Positions 9,118 to 17,461 of a DNA stretch of 64,000 nt are shown here, in pieces. The stretch is from an uncultured Anaerolineales bacterium. GTDB lineage: Bacteria > Chloroflexota > Anaerolineae > Anaerolineales > Villigracilaceae. Under the pieces are notes generated by a model. The model was given only the letters and a program-made list of their open reading frames with translations, was not told the DNA's origin and ran no database searches. Within the stretch, counting starts at the first letter, position 1. The number at the start of each line of letters is the position of its first letter. A program made the translations under genes and the position numbers. The stretch is taken from assembly GCA_937928015.1 (NCBI GenBank), contig CALFXA010000032.1:1-64000 (forward strand). The letters run 5' to 3'.

Positions 9118-9386
9118 CCCAATCGTTCCCACTCCCACAATCCATTCCCCTCTCCTGAAGCCTGGCAGACCGCCGGGCTTCCTTCGTCGTATTCCCCCTC
9201 ATCCAGAAAGGAGGTCCCCGCCCCTCTGCCCCGTCCAATCTGCCTAATGCGCCTCTTACCCATCCACACCGCATGACAGGCCAAGGCACCCCGATACAGA
9301 GCCTGAACACTCCGTATCGGCATCCATCCACATCCCACAAGGAGGCCTGACTCCAACCCACAATCGAATATCCCCCCACACCAAAC

Positions 9387-9433
9387 GGGCGCCATCCTGG
9401 ACTGTTCCAGGGCGGCGCCCGTTTTCGTTTTCC
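9387..9433 (+). terminator. Hairpin with T-rich tail inside the operon leader
   Basis: Arms ACGGGCGCC (9387-9395) and GGCGCCCGT (9416-9424), with extra pairing TGGA/TCCA inside, are followed by TTTTCGTTTTC. It lies between the promoter at 9089-9117 and the first gene, so it could act as an attenuator. Confidence 0.65.
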
Positions 9434-9514
9434 AGCGAGGACTCACCGGGGTGCGAGGCCCGGTACAACACGACGCCGCCCAGGGGCAACTGGACGGCGC
9501 CAAGGATCGAACAA

Positions 9515-9745
9515 ATGTTCAACTCGAATGATACCACAACCAGCAAGACCGTCAAGATTTATGCGCCCTTCCGCCTGAACGCCGCCCAGCGCCGCGTGCT
9601 CGTGGACGGGCGCCTGCTCGATATCGCCGCACCTGCCGGCCGACAGCAGGGGGACTACCTTTACTCCGCCACCGTTACACTCCTGCGCGAGGACGCCGCC
9701 GTCTACACCACCGCCCCTTGCTGGGCCTGCGTGGAGGTCGGATGA
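9515..9745 (+). CDS. Small uncharacterised protein, first gene of replication operon
   Basis: A 76-aa open frame with AAGGA 8 bp before its ATG. The sequence is beta-rich (KTVKIYAPFRLNAAQRRVLVDGRLL) and has a late CWAC pair. I do not recognise it. It precedes the primase gene by 93 bp and sits behind the leader hairpin. Codon use is like that of its neighbours, which favours a real gene. Confidence 0.5.
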   Translation: MFNSNDTTTSKTVKIYAPFRLNAAQRRVLVDGRLLDIAAPAGRQQGDYLYSATVTLLREDAAVYTTAPCWACVEVG

Positions 9746-9838
9746 GGCGCCGCCCGCCCGGGCCGCGCGGATGCGTGATCATGCATCCCACCGCCTGGTC
9801 CCATTTTCCCCGATCCCAAGGAGGCCGTAGAAAACGCC

Positions 9839-10831
9839 ATGCAAGACATCCTCTCCGCCGCGGAAGAACTCCTCGGTCCGGCGGTCAAGGTGGAGCGCAA
9901 CCGCGACTGGGCCGTCTTCTGGTGTCCCTTCCATGATGACGCGGGCCGCAGGGGACAGGGCGGCCAACCCAACTTCGGCGTCCACCTGGGCCAGGGTTAC
10001 TGGAAGTGCCTGCGCTGCGGAGCCAGTGGAGGCTCCCTGCGTTCCCTGCGCACCAAACTCCACCTGGCCGGGGACGACTGGACTCCGCCCGTATCGGTTC
10101 CCCGCCCGACACGCCCGCCCTCCCAGGTCGGCCTGCTGGACGAGGCCCTGTCCGAGGCCCGCTCGGCCCTGCATCAATCACCCGCCTGGACCTACCTGGC
10201 CTCGCGCGGAGTGCTGCCCTACACGGCTCTGGTCTATGGCTTGGGATACGGACTGCCCCGTCCCAGAGTGCATCGCCAGACCCTGGATGCCGCCCGCCGC
10301 TCCCTGCTGGTGCGCAGGGATGGCAGTTGGCTGTGGGCCGCCAGCGTCCTGTATGCCGACCCGCCCAGCCATCCCACCGTTCTCAACGTGCGTTACCTGC
10401 CGGGGGACCTGCTCCCAGACAGCGCGCGCCCCTTCACCCCTGAATCGAATCACAAGACCTGGGGCGACCGACTCCAGCCGCTGGGCAGCTGGCGCATCAC
10501 CCCTGCCACGCGCAGCCTGATCGTGCTGGAAGGTTTCTTCGACCTGCTCCTCACCGCCCAGAAGCTGCACCAGCTCGGGCGGGACGCCGACACGGTCGCG
10601 GTCTACACCAACGGCTCCAGCCCGTCCGCGAAGATGCTGGACTGGTTCCGCCGCCACCCAGGCTACGAATACATCCTGCTCTCCGACCCGGACCCGGCCG
10701 GCGAGGAATGGATCCAAACCGTATCGGCCGCCATCCGACACGGCGGCGGCCAGGCACACGCCATCCGCCCACCCGGCTCTCTCGATCCAGACGAAGCCAT
10801 CCTGGACGGCTGGTGGCCGTCCGAAATCTAA
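9839..10831 (+). CDS. DnaG-like primase with zinc finger and TOPRIM domain
   Basis: A 330-aa protein. The N-terminus has a CHC2-type zinc-binding pattern: CPFH at 29-32 and CLRC at 57-60. A TOPRIM domain follows, with its conserved Glu in LIVLEGFFDL (about 224-233) and the DxD pair in LLSDPDPAGEE (about 279-289). Together these are the primase signature. It is shorter than chromosomal DnaG (about 600 aa) and lacks the helicase-binding C-terminal domain, as in plasmid and phage primases. AAGGAGG precedes the ATG. Neighbouring clamp, RadC and helicase genes support a role in replicating the element. Confidence 0.85.
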   Translation: MQDILSAAEELLGPAVKVERNRDWAVFWCPFHDDAGRRGQGGQPNFGVHLGQGYWKCLRCGASGGSLRSLRTKLHLAGDDWTPPVSVPRPTRPPSQVGLLDEALSEARSALHQSPAWTYLASRGVLPYTALVYGLGYGLPRPRVHRQTLDAARRSLLVRRDGSWLWAASVLYADPPSHPTVLNVRYLPGDLLPDSARPFTPESNHKTWGDRLQPLGSWRITPATRSLIVLEGFFDLLLTAQKLHQLGRDADTVAVYTNGSSPSAKMLDWFRRHPGYEYILLSDPDPAGEEWIQTVSAAIRHGGGQAHAIRPPGSLDPDEAILDGWWPSEI

Positions 10832-10845
10832 TTCACCCTTTCCCC

Positions 10846-10884
10846 ATCGGGGAGCGGCAATCGCGCTGCTCCCCGATTTTGTTT
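10846..10884 (+). terminator. Hairpin/T-tract between primase and next gene
   Basis: Arms ATCGGGGAGC (10846-10855) and GCTCCCCGAT (10868-10877), then TTTTGTTT. The SD of the next gene follows within 7 bp, so this resembles a read-through terminator or RNA-end stabiliser. Confidence 0.7.
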
Positions 10885-10900
10885 CCCAAGGAGACCCAAC

Positions 10901-11032
10901 ATGTTCCCACTTTTGATCCTGCTTGCCGCCCTGCTGCTGGGCTGGGCATTGTGGTTCGTGATCGAACTCGTCCGCTACATCGCCTCGGGCGAATACGAAA
11001 TGGATGAACGAATGCGGGACTTCGAACGCTAG
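10901..11032 (+). CDS. 43-aa single-span membrane protein
   Basis: A short gene with AAGGAG 8 bp upstream of the ATG. The first 22 residues are almost all hydrophobic (MFPLLILLAALLLGWAL...), followed by a charged tail ending EMDERMRDFER. It would be a one-pass inner-membrane protein with a cytosolic tail. It ends 9 bp before the clamp gene, whose SD overlaps its stop codon. No family recognised; the SD, spacing and hydropathy argue that it is real. Confidence 0.6.
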   Translation: MFPLLILLAALLLGWALWFVIELVRYIASGEYEMDERMRDFER

Positions 11033-11041
11033 GAGACCGCC

Positions 11042-12205
11042 ATGATCTCCATTTCACAAGACCTCCTGCACAACGCCCTGAAGTCCGTCACCCGCGCGAG
11101 TACGAAGAACTCGCTGGTCGCCCTTTCCCTGGTGCGCCTGGATGCCGACCCCATCGGAGAAATGCGTCTGTCCTGCTTCAACGGGGAGAGTGCCGCCCAG
11201 GCCCGCCTGCCCGCCGATTGCAATGAGGCTCTCTCGATGCATGTGGACGCCCAGATCCTGCACGCCGTAGTCGAAACATTGGCCGGCGAGGTACGCCTGT
11301 CGGTCGAAGACAACGCACTGGTGCTGCAATGCGGCGCCAACCGCACCACCCTGCGACAGGTGGAGGAGGAACTGCCGCTCATCGGCGAGCAGGAGAGTCC
11401 TCCCGCAGCCACCCTGAGCGGCAGCCTCCTGCGCAGCCTGATGCGCGTCCTGCCCTTCGCCTCCACAGATTGCTCCCGCACCGTCCTGCAAGTCCTGCAC
11501 CTGTGCCTGGAATCCGACCGGGCCACGGCATTGGCTGCCGACGGCTACTCGGCCGGCCGGGTCCGCGAGACCATCGAAGGGCCGCAGCAGTCCATTACCG
11601 CCTGCCTGCCGCTGGGCTTCGCCCGTTTGCTGGCCTCGCTGGTGGAGGAGCGCGACCTGGTGCAGATATATCCCCTGGATGAGGCGCGCTTCCACTGCCG
11701 TGTTTCCAATCCACAGGGGGACAAGAACCTCACCCTGGCCACGCTGGCTGTCTCCGAGGCCTTCCCGTCCGAGCAGATCGAGGCCCTGGTTGAGACCGCC
11801 CGCCAGAACGAACGGGCGCGCCTGCTGGTCCCGCAGTCCAGCCTGATGCAATCCATCCGCATGGTGCAGGCCATGGGCACCCAGAATACCTACCTCAAGA
11901 TTAGCGCCGGCGCAGCCCGCATTGCCTCGGCTGAAACGGAGACCGGCCGGGCGCGCAACCTGCTGGAAGGCAGCACCGAGGGACAACCCGCATCGGCCTG
12001 GTTCTCTGCCGCCTACCTGAAACGCTTTGCGGAGGCCGTGAAGGGCGAGACCAGCCTGCGTCTGGGCATGCCCCAACAACCCATCCTGGCCGAGGCCGGC
12101 TCCTTCACGGTCCTGATCATGCCCCTGCTGCTCGAGGGTGCAAAGGACCCCTTCCCCGAGGAGGAGGCTCTCGCCATTCAGCTGCCCGAGATGTCCGCAG
12201 CATGA
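11042..12205 (+). CDS. DnaN-like DNA polymerase sliding clamp
   Basis: A 387-aa protein of normal beta-clamp length. The start (MISISQDLLHNALKSVTRAST) and the C-terminal FTVLIMPLLL resemble the first helix and last strand of bacterial DnaN, and three repeats of similar length are visible (breaks near residues 125 and 245). LAADGYSAGRV in the middle matches the clamp ATDGxRLA segment. A clamp encoded on the element would let it recruit polymerase independently of the host clamp. It sits between primase and RadC. The sequence is divergent, so it may have a specialised partner. Confidence 0.75.
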   Translation: MISISQDLLHNALKSVTRASTKNSLVALSLVRLDADPIGEMRLSCFNGESAAQARLPADCNEALSMHVDAQILHAVVETLAGEVRLSVEDNALVLQCGANRTTLRQVEEELPLIGEQESPPAATLSGSLLRSLMRVLPFASTDCSRTVLQVLHLCLESDRATALAADGYSAGRVRETIEGPQQSITACLPLGFARLLASLVEERDLVQIYPLDEARFHCRVSNPQGDKNLTLATLAVSEAFPSEQIEALVETARQNERARLLVPQSSLMQSIRMVQAMGTQNTYLKISAGAARIASAETETGRARNLLEGSTEGQPASAWFSAAYLKRFAEAVKGETSLRLGMPQQPILAEAGSFTVLIMPLLLEGAKDPFPEEEALAIQLPEMSAA

Positions 12206-12220
12206 ACCGACCCCGACCAA

Positions 12221-12248
12221 ACGGCGCCCCTGAGGCGCCGTCCGTTTT
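12221..12248 (+). terminator. Hairpin/T-tract before radC
   Basis: Arms ACGGCGCC (12221-12228) and GGCGCCGT (12234-12241) with a 5-nt loop, then CCGTTTTA. The SD CAGGAG follows directly, as with the other hairpins of this operon. Confidence 0.65.
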
Positions 12249-12260
12249 ACCAGGAGTCCC

Positions 12261-12977
12261 ATGACCCAATCCAACCCGACCCTTCTGCAGGCTCCCACCC
12301 CCTATGAACGCCCCCAACTGCGCAGTCTGCCGCTCAGTGAACAGCCCGCCTACCGCATCACCCGCGACGCTTCGGCCTGCAACCTCACCGAACTGCTGGC
12401 GGCCGTAATCGGTGGGCAGCGGCAGATCGAGATATCCCAGGACCTGCTCTCCCACTTCGACGGCAGCCTGCGCCGCCTGTACCAGGCCCACCCGGCCGAA
12501 CTGGCGCGGGTGCGGGGCATTAACCAGGCCACCGCCATCCGCATCAAGGCCGCCCTGGCGCTAGGCCTGCGCATGAACCTGCCCGCCGAGGAACGCCCCA
12601 CGATCAACTCCCCGGCCGACGCCGCCGCCCTGGTGCAGCCTGAGATGTCCCTGCTCGAAAAGGAGCACCTGCGTGTGCTGCTGCTGGACATCCGCAATCA
12701 CGTGCTGGACATCGTGGAGATCTATCAGGGCTCGATCAACTCCTCCCAGGTGCGGGTGGGCGAGGTCTTTCAGGCCGCCATCCGCCGCCTGAGTCCGGCC
12801 ATCATCGTGGTCCACAACCACCCAAGCGGGGACCCCACACCCTCGCCCGACGACGTGGCCGTGACGCGCGCCATGGTGCAGGCCGGCAAGCTCCTGGACG
12901 TCAGCCTGCTGGACCACCTGGTGATCGGCCAAGGCCGCTGGGTCTCGCTCAAGGAGCGCGGCTTGGGCTTCAACTAG
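12261..12977 (+). CDS. radC: RadC-family JAB/MPN domain protein
   Basis: A 238-aa protein with the RadC layout. A helix-hairpin-helix segment (VRGINQATAIRIKAALALG, about 92-110) is followed by the JAB domain with the metal motif HNHPSGD (about 182-188) and PSPDDVAVTRAM just after. DNA repair or replication roles have been suggested, but no enzyme activity is firmly established; RadC homologues are common on mobile elements. Here it follows the clamp gene and precedes small unknown proteins in one operon. Confidence 0.92.
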   Translation: MTQSNPTLLQAPTPYERPQLRSLPLSEQPAYRITRDASACNLTELLAAVIGGQRQIEISQDLLSHFDGSLRRLYQAHPAELARVRGINQATAIRIKAALALGLRMNLPAEERPTINSPADAAALVQPEMSLLEKEHLRVLLLDIRNHVLDIVEIYQGSINSSQVRVGEVFQAAIRRLSPAIIVVHNHPSGDPTPSPDDVAVTRAMVQAGKLLDVSLLDHLVIGQGRWVSLKERGLGFN

Positions 12978-12985
12978 GAGAAGCG

Positions 12986-13411
12986 ATGCAACTGCAACTC
13001 AACCTGTCCCCGCCCGCACGTCCCTCCCTGCATCGGCCCTGGCTGGATGTCTGCTCTTCGGCTACGGGGATCGGATTGGATGGGCCGGTCGAGATCAGCC
13101 TGGCCCTGCACGATGCCTTGAATCACCCATCCGCCGAATATGACCAGCGCCTGTTCGACGCCCTCTGGCTGGCGCACTTCCAACTGTCCCTGGACTTGGC
13201 CCGCACCGCGACCTTCCTCCTTTCCCATAAGGATGGGGACCTGCGGCTGCGGGTCGAATTGCAATCCAATGCCGTCCGCCTCGGACTGATCCAGGATTTT
13301 CAGGAGATCCCATGCCCTATTACCTCGGCAGGCATCGCGAGGAACTCACCCTCTTCCACAGCCCGCGCACCCCGACGAAGGAGTCGCACGGCCATCTCTA
13401 CACGGCGGTGA
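12986..13411 (+). CDS. Uncharacterised protein with doubtful C-terminus
   Basis: The frame opens 8 bp after radC with GGAGAAGCG upstream. About 108 residues look like ordinary protein (MQLQLNLSPPARPSLHRPWLDV..., Leu-rich). The last 33 residues become Arg/Ser-rich and overlap the next gene by 100 bp, which looks like out-of-frame translation. Either the true stop was lost or a frameshift lies near 13300. No family recognised. Confidence 0.5.
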   Translation: MQLQLNLSPPARPSLHRPWLDVCSSATGIGLDGPVEISLALHDALNHPSAEYDQRLFDALWLAHFQLSLDLARTATFLLSHKDGDLRLRVELQSNAVRLGLIQDFQEIPCPITSAGIARNSPSSTARAPRRRSRTAISTRR

Positions 13412-13704
13412 TTGGTCCCTTTCTCAGCCGCGTCGGCGCCCATTACTTCGCCCGCTACGGGCGGAACAACCCGCACCTGCGCACGACCGCCGATGCCGAA
13501 CGCCTGGCCCGCGCCGACCCACGTATGGACGAGTTCCTCGCCGAGGAAGGCCTGAGCGCGGAGGACCTGGCTGCCGCGTTGGAATGCGCGGCAGAAGACC
13601 AATTCGAATCCGCCTTTCAACCCAACCCGACGGAGGAAACCCGTCGGAAATTCGATCATTCACAAGGAGCCATCTCATGCCCAATTGGTGTGAAAACGAA
13701 CTGA
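13312..13704 (+). CDS. PRTRC-like or unknown 130-aa plasmid protein
   Basis: The ATG at 13312 has CAGGAG 6 bp upstream. The protein starts MPYYLGRHREELTLFHSP and includes a hydrophilic helical region (MDEFLAEEGLSAEDLAAALECAAE). It overlaps the gene before by 100 bp and the gene after by 28 bp. I cannot place it in a family with confidence; a small plasmid maintenance protein is a guess from context. Confidence 0.5.
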   Translation: MPYYLGRHREELTLFHSPRTPTKESHGHLYTAVIGPFLSRVGAHYFARYGRNNPHLRTTADAERLARADPRMDEFLAEEGLSAEDLAAALECAAEDQFESAFQPNPTEETRRKFDHSQGAISCPIGVKTN

Positions 13705-14369
13705 CCATCACCGGCCCGGATGTCAATCGGGTGCTCGAAGCCATCCGGTCCGAGAACGACCAAGATCAGGAGGTCCGCCTGTTCGACTTCAACCGAATCA
13801 TTCCCTACCCGCAGATCTATCGGGACCTGGACCTGCGCGCGGCTGCCTATCAGGAAAAATTGCTGGCCATTCCCCGGGACGACCCCGAACGCCGGCAAAA
13901 GCTCGAGGCGCTGGGTCTGGAATATGGGGTCGAGCCCGGCACCCCGTGGATCCAGGACGGGTACAACTCGGGCGGTTATGAATGGTCCTGTGACAATTGG
14001 GCGACGAAGTGGAATGCCTCCCATGTTCATCTCACCACCTTTGCCGACCCATCCCGTCCCATGCGAAAGACATCCAAATGTCCCTGTTGCCAAACGGTCC
14101 AGAAGACCGAAGGGCTGTCAGTACTGATCTGTCGCCAATGCGGCAGTCCACTGCCGGATGCCGAACCCTTGCGGGCCTTCCTGGAGTTCGACACTGCCTG
14201 GTGTCCCCCCATTCCCGTGATCGAAAAACTGGCCGCGATGTTCCCCGATCACGCCTTCGAGTTGAAATATTACGAAGGCGGCATGGGGTTCTGCGGGCAT
14301 ATCCGCTGGGATCGGGGATGCGAGGAATTCGATCACCAGGCCAACTACGACGGTCCGCGTGGCGGCTAG
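13677..14369 (+). CDS. DUF1281/Api92-like protein with inserted zinc ribbon
   Basis: A 230-aa protein. The start MPNWCENELTITGPD is the signature opening of the Api92-like/YubB ferredoxin-like family found on plasmids and phages. AAGGAG precedes the ATG at 13677. In the middle (about residues 125-160) there is a CPCC...CRQC pair that would form a zinc ribbon, which is not part of the usual domain. A second half (WCPPIPVIEKLAAMFPDHAFELKY) returns to the family pattern. Function unknown; strongly associated with mobile elements. Confidence 0.75.
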   Translation: MPNWCENELTITGPDVNRVLEAIRSENDQDQEVRLFDFNRIIPYPQIYRDLDLRAAAYQEKLLAIPRDDPERRQKLEALGLEYGVEPGTPWIQDGYNSGGYEWSCDNWATKWNASHVHLTTFADPSRPMRKTSKCPCCQTVQKTEGLSVLICRQCGSPLPDAEPLRAFLEFDTAWCPPIPVIEKLAAMFPDHAFELKYYEGGMGFCGHIRWDRGCEEFDHQANYDGPRGG

Positions 14370-14388
14370 ACCACAAAAGGAGACTCTC

Positions 14389-15153
14389 ATGTCGTACACC
14401 TCCGAACATCACCGCATGCAGCCCGTGCTCGACCTGGCCCGCGCCCTGGACATTGCCGGCAACCCCGATCCCTCCGCCCTGTATGAGGCCGGCAGCGGCG
14501 GCTTCCAGGTCTGGTGCACCCCCCAGGATCATCCGCGGGGCTGGGAGGATATCCGGATGCAGGCCGGCGCCTTCTCCAAGCCCTGTGAATACGTGGGCTC
14601 GGTCCACTGGATATGGGAGGACGAGGCAATCGTGGCCGTCCAGGTCGGGACCTGCGCCTACGCCCTGATAGACCAAAAGCCGGACGAATACGGCCCGCAC
14701 CTCGAACCCGCGGACGGCGATCCACACGCCACGATCCACAACCGTCCGGACGACCTGGCCTGGTTGGCGGAGAAGGTCGCCTGGTTGTTCGAAAAGGTCG
14801 GCATCCCCCTGCCGCCCCTGGTCCATGAGCCACTGCCCGAAAACGACCCGCCCGCCTTCCAACTCGCCCATTACCTCTCCGAGGGGGATGAATACGTGGT
14901 GATCGTCTCGCCCGACTCCGACCCGCAGGACTTCTGCCGGGACGGCTACCAGCTCTTCCAGACCCTGCCGATCTGGAACGCCGACGACTTTCCCACGGAT
15001 ATGCCCCTGCGTCCCGACGAAGGCCAGGCCGAACCCGCCATTGAACCGGACGAGGGGCCGCTGGTCGAGCGGTACGAAAACGCCACCCGCCTGGGAGACG
15101 ACGGCTGGCTCGAAGCCGCCTTTGAAGACTCGATCAGCGGCTGGGAAGAATAG
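14389..15153 (+). CDS. Uncharacterised acidic 254-aa protein
   Basis: Start at 14389 chosen because AAAGGAG lies 8 bp upstream. The protein is rich in Asp, Glu and Trp, with no membrane span. A Trp-rich centre (YVGSVHWIWEDEAIVAVQVGTCAYAL) suggests a small beta-domain; the C-terminus is strongly acidic (PAIEPDEGPLVERYENATRL). No family recognised. Acidic proteins of this size on plasmids can be DNA-mimic anti-defence proteins, but nothing here proves that. Confidence 0.6.
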   Translation: MSYTSEHHRMQPVLDLARALDIAGNPDPSALYEAGSGGFQVWCTPQDHPRGWEDIRMQAGAFSKPCEYVGSVHWIWEDEAIVAVQVGTCAYALIDQKPDEYGPHLEPADGDPHATIHNRPDDLAWLAEKVAWLFEKVGIPLPPLVHEPLPENDPPAFQLAHYLSEGDEYVVIVSPDSDPQDFCRDGYQLFQTLPIWNADDFPTDMPLRPDEGQAEPAIEPDEGPLVERYENATRLGDDGWLEAAFEDSISGWEE

Positions 15154-15162
15154 TATCCACAC

Positions 15163-15194
15163 GGAGGGCGCCTTTGGCGCCCTCCTCTTTTTTG
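15163..15194 (+). terminator. Hairpin/T-tract between two operon genes
   Basis: A near-ideal intrinsic terminator: arms GGAGGGCGCC (15163-15172) and GGCGCCCTCC (15176-15185), 3-nt loop, then TCTTTTTT. The next SD (GGGAG) begins immediately after the T-tract. Confidence 0.8.
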
Positions 15195-15204
15195 GGAGAC
15201 TCGC

Positions 15205-15609
15205 ATGACTACCCTCTTTCAATCCACCATCGAAGGCCTGCTCGCCGCCCACGGCCAGCTGGAGGCCTTCCAGCAAAACGACTCCTTCCACGTGCGCCTC
15301 GACCAGCCCGGCTACGAACGGCTGGTAATCGAGCGTCACGGGGATCTGATCAGCGTCGCGCACTACTATGAACAGAACGGCGACCTGGTCCCCGACCCGG
15401 ATGTGGAGCTGCATTATCCCACCTGGGTGCCGACTGCCATCACCCAGGCCTTCGGAGGCTACCGCCCAAAGTTCCTCGAGCGGGACGGGCAGACCTACGT
15501 GGACACCCGCTTCCACAAGGAGGTTTCCGCCTTCCTGGTCCTTTGGGCCAGGAATATCCGGGCCCAAGGTTGGGCTGAGAGAGGTCAGGTGCAAGATGAC
15601 CGGTGCTAA
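15205..15609 (+). CDS. Small plasmid-type protein of unknown function
   Basis: A 134-aa protein starting MTTLFQSTIEGLLAAHG, preceded by GGGAG. It contains the segment ISVAHYYEQNGDLVPDPDV, a pattern I associate with small plasmid proteins that describe a compact alpha/beta domain of unknown role; I cannot give a family number with certainty. It overlaps the next gene by 14 bp. Confidence 0.6.
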   Translation: MTTLFQSTIEGLLAAHGQLEAFQQNDSFHVRLDQPGYERLVIERHGDLISVAHYYEQNGDLVPDPDVELHYPTWVPTAITQAFGGYRPKFLERDGQTYVDTRFHKEVSAFLVLWARNIRAQGWAERGQVQDDRC

Positions 15610-16054
15610 CCCCACCCTGCGCTTTATCTACCTGTACCGCGATGCCAGCAACTACAAGCAGCACGGCGAGGTGGTCTTCAGCAATCACACGCATCTGCCG
15701 TTGGTCGAGGTCGAGGCCCGCATCCTCTCCTGCCTGCACGACGACGGTTTCTTCATCGCCCGCCAGGTGCAGTTGGAGGAATGTTTCTTCGACCAGCCCG
15801 ATCCCCAGGACGATCATCCCTGGCACGAATTCACCTATGTGGAGGAGAGCGACCTGCCGCCCTGTGACCCCGAGCATTGGGTGCAGCATGAGCATCATCG
15901 CGACATCACCGAATTCCTGACTGAACTGGAGTCCGCCCATCGCGCAGGCTGGGATGAAACGCGCGTGCGCTCGGATCTGGCCCAGGTCTTCGAACAACAG
16001 AAGGCAGATATGAAATGCTCGCTTCTCAAACATGCAGAGGACTCAAATGGATAA
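15596..16054 (+). CDS. Uncharacterised 152-aa protein
   Basis: The ATG at 15596 lies inside the last codons of the previous gene, implying coupling. The protein starts MTGANPTLRFIYLYRDASNYKQ and has a His/Asp/Glu-rich centre (DDHPWHEFTYVEESDLPPCDP). It is soluble. The same beginning is frequent in small bacterial proteins of unknown function found near plasmid genes. No activity can be named. Confidence 0.6.
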   Translation: MTGANPTLRFIYLYRDASNYKQHGEVVFSNHTHLPLVEVEARILSCLHDDGFFIARQVQLEECFFDQPDPQDDHPWHEFTYVEESDLPPCDPEHWVQHEHHRDITEFLTELESAHRAGWDETRVRSDLAQVFEQQKADMKCSLLKHAEDSNG

Positions 16055-16364
16055 GTCCAATCCCGAACTGGTGATCTTGCCCTTCCAGGCCGCCCTGAAG
16101 GACTCCCAGGAATTCCTGACCCTCGACCAGGCCCTGCAAGCCTGGCGTCAGAGCCGAACTTTAAGCATCGAGCGTTCCTATCCCGGCGCGCCGCTGGCCG
16201 TTGGCTGGACGCTCTTTCATCGCACGCCCAAAAAATTCGAGTACCACGGCGATCCGCTGTTCCGCTTCGAGATCGGCGCGCGCCACTACCTGCGCCAGGT
16301 GTACGCCATTCAATACTCGCTGATCGAAAACGACGCCCTGACCTATTCCCACCTGCACCTGTAA
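16047..16364 (+). CDS. Uncharacterised 105-aa protein
   Basis: Two in-frame ATG codons exist (16032, 16047); 16047 is preferred because GAGG lies 7 bp upstream and it overlaps the previous stop. The product (MDKSNPELVILPFQAAL...) is soluble with a Tyr/His-rich end. No family recognised. Confidence 0.55.
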   Translation: MDKSNPELVILPFQAALKDSQEFLTLDQALQAWRQSRTLSIERSYPGAPLAVGWTLFHRTPKKFEYHGDPLFRFEIGARHYLRQVYAIQYSLIENDALTYSHLHL

Positions 16365-16373
16365 AGGAAACCC

Positions 16374-17453
16374 ATGTATCCCTGGACTGAACCCTACGAA
16401 GATGAATACATCAAGGAGGAAATCGAGCTGCTCAACGAAGAGCAGCAGGCCGCGGCCGAAGGGGGCAGTTTGCTGCTCAGCACTTACGAATATTTCTGGC
16501 TGCCGATCCTGTCCGACCTGCCCGAGGTGGAGATGTGCGGGCGGGAGCACTACAGCGCGCCCTACGGGTACTTTGCTCCCTCACCCAACACCCCCTTCCA
16601 CGGGGCCATGTGGTTCACGCCCCGTCCTGGCATGGAGTTGCCGCCCGCCTTGCGCTCTGCCCAAAGTTGGACGCCTGCCAGCGTGCAGATCGATCTGGCC
16701 CATCGTTCGGCGCACATCCAGGCAGCAGAAATCGAGATCACCTTTACGGGCATCAACATCAGCCTCAGCCCCTCCGAGTTGCTGCGCGAGGTCAACCGCG
16801 AGCTGGTGCGGGCGCAGGCCGGGGTGTACGCCTGGCGCATTGAGCTGCAGCCTGACTCCTTCTGTCCCGTGCCCCATCTGTATCCCGAAGGAGCTGTGCC
16901 CGTGTTGAGCAACGCCCACACGCGCGCCGACGTCACGGGCTTTGCCCTGCTGGAGGACCGCCCCCATCAGCACACCCTGATCTACGTAGGCCTGGCCGCA
17001 CACAAGACCAGCGTGGAGAGTCTGTGGGCCTCGCTGATCCGCGGCCGTGGCAGCTGCTCCCTGCGCGGCACCTCGGTCCTGGCCGATGGCGAGGTGAAAC
17101 TGCTCACCCAATCCCTGCCCGAGTTCAATGTCCTGCACGCGGGCATCATTTGCCGCAAGGCCTTGCCTGGCCAATGGGAGGCGCGCGATGACAGCGCCTA
17201 TGCCCTGGTCTTCGGGAGCGAGGACACGGAAAAGGAGTTGTCCTTGCTGGCGCTGCGCCGCCTGCAGGAGGCGCTGGTCTTTCCCTTGCCTGATGAGTGG
17301 GCCTACATCCTGTGGGAGTACGGCCTGGATGCAGGTTACATCCAGCGTCTCGAAACCGGCGGAGATTGCCGCGGCGGGGTGCGCCTTGATCTGACCCGCG
17401 ACTGGCAGGCGCTTGTGCAGAGTCTGCTCGATCAACAGCTTGTGACCCTTTAG
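16374..17453 (+). CDS. Uncharacterised 359-aa protein
   Basis: Begins 9 bp after the previous stop with AAAGGAAACCC upstream. The N-terminus is very acidic (EPYEDEYIKEEIELLNEEQQ). The rest is a mixed alpha/beta protein with several Trp and Pro residues and no membrane span. I see no catalytic motif. It is one of the larger unknowns in the operon; context suggests a replication or maintenance accessory of the element. Confidence 0.6.
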   Translation: MYPWTEPYEDEYIKEEIELLNEEQQAAAEGGSLLLSTYEYFWLPILSDLPEVEMCGREHYSAPYGYFAPSPNTPFHGAMWFTPRPGMELPPALRSAQSWTPASVQIDLAHRSAHIQAAEIEITFTGINISLSPSELLREVNRELVRAQAGVYAWRIELQPDSFCPVPHLYPEGAVPVLSNAHTRADVTGFALLEDRPHQHTLIYVGLAAHKTSVESLWASLIRGRGSCSLRGTSVLADGEVKLLTQSLPEFNVLHAGIICRKALPGQWEARDDSAYALVFGSEDTEKELSLLALRRLQEALVFPLPDEWAYILWEYGLDAGYIQRLETGGDCRGGVRLDLTRDWQALVQSLLDQQLVTL

Positions 17454-17461
17454 GAGATGTC

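Noticed and set aside
11054-12298. A 414-codon minus-strand frame
   Set aside because: Antisense to the sliding-clamp gene; no motif and composition rich in Gly/Gln.
14032-15615. A 527-codon open frame on the minus strand
   Set aside because: Opposite three plus-strand genes with good SD sequences and codon use; its composition is low in Lys and rich in Gly/Val/Arg, typical of a shadow.
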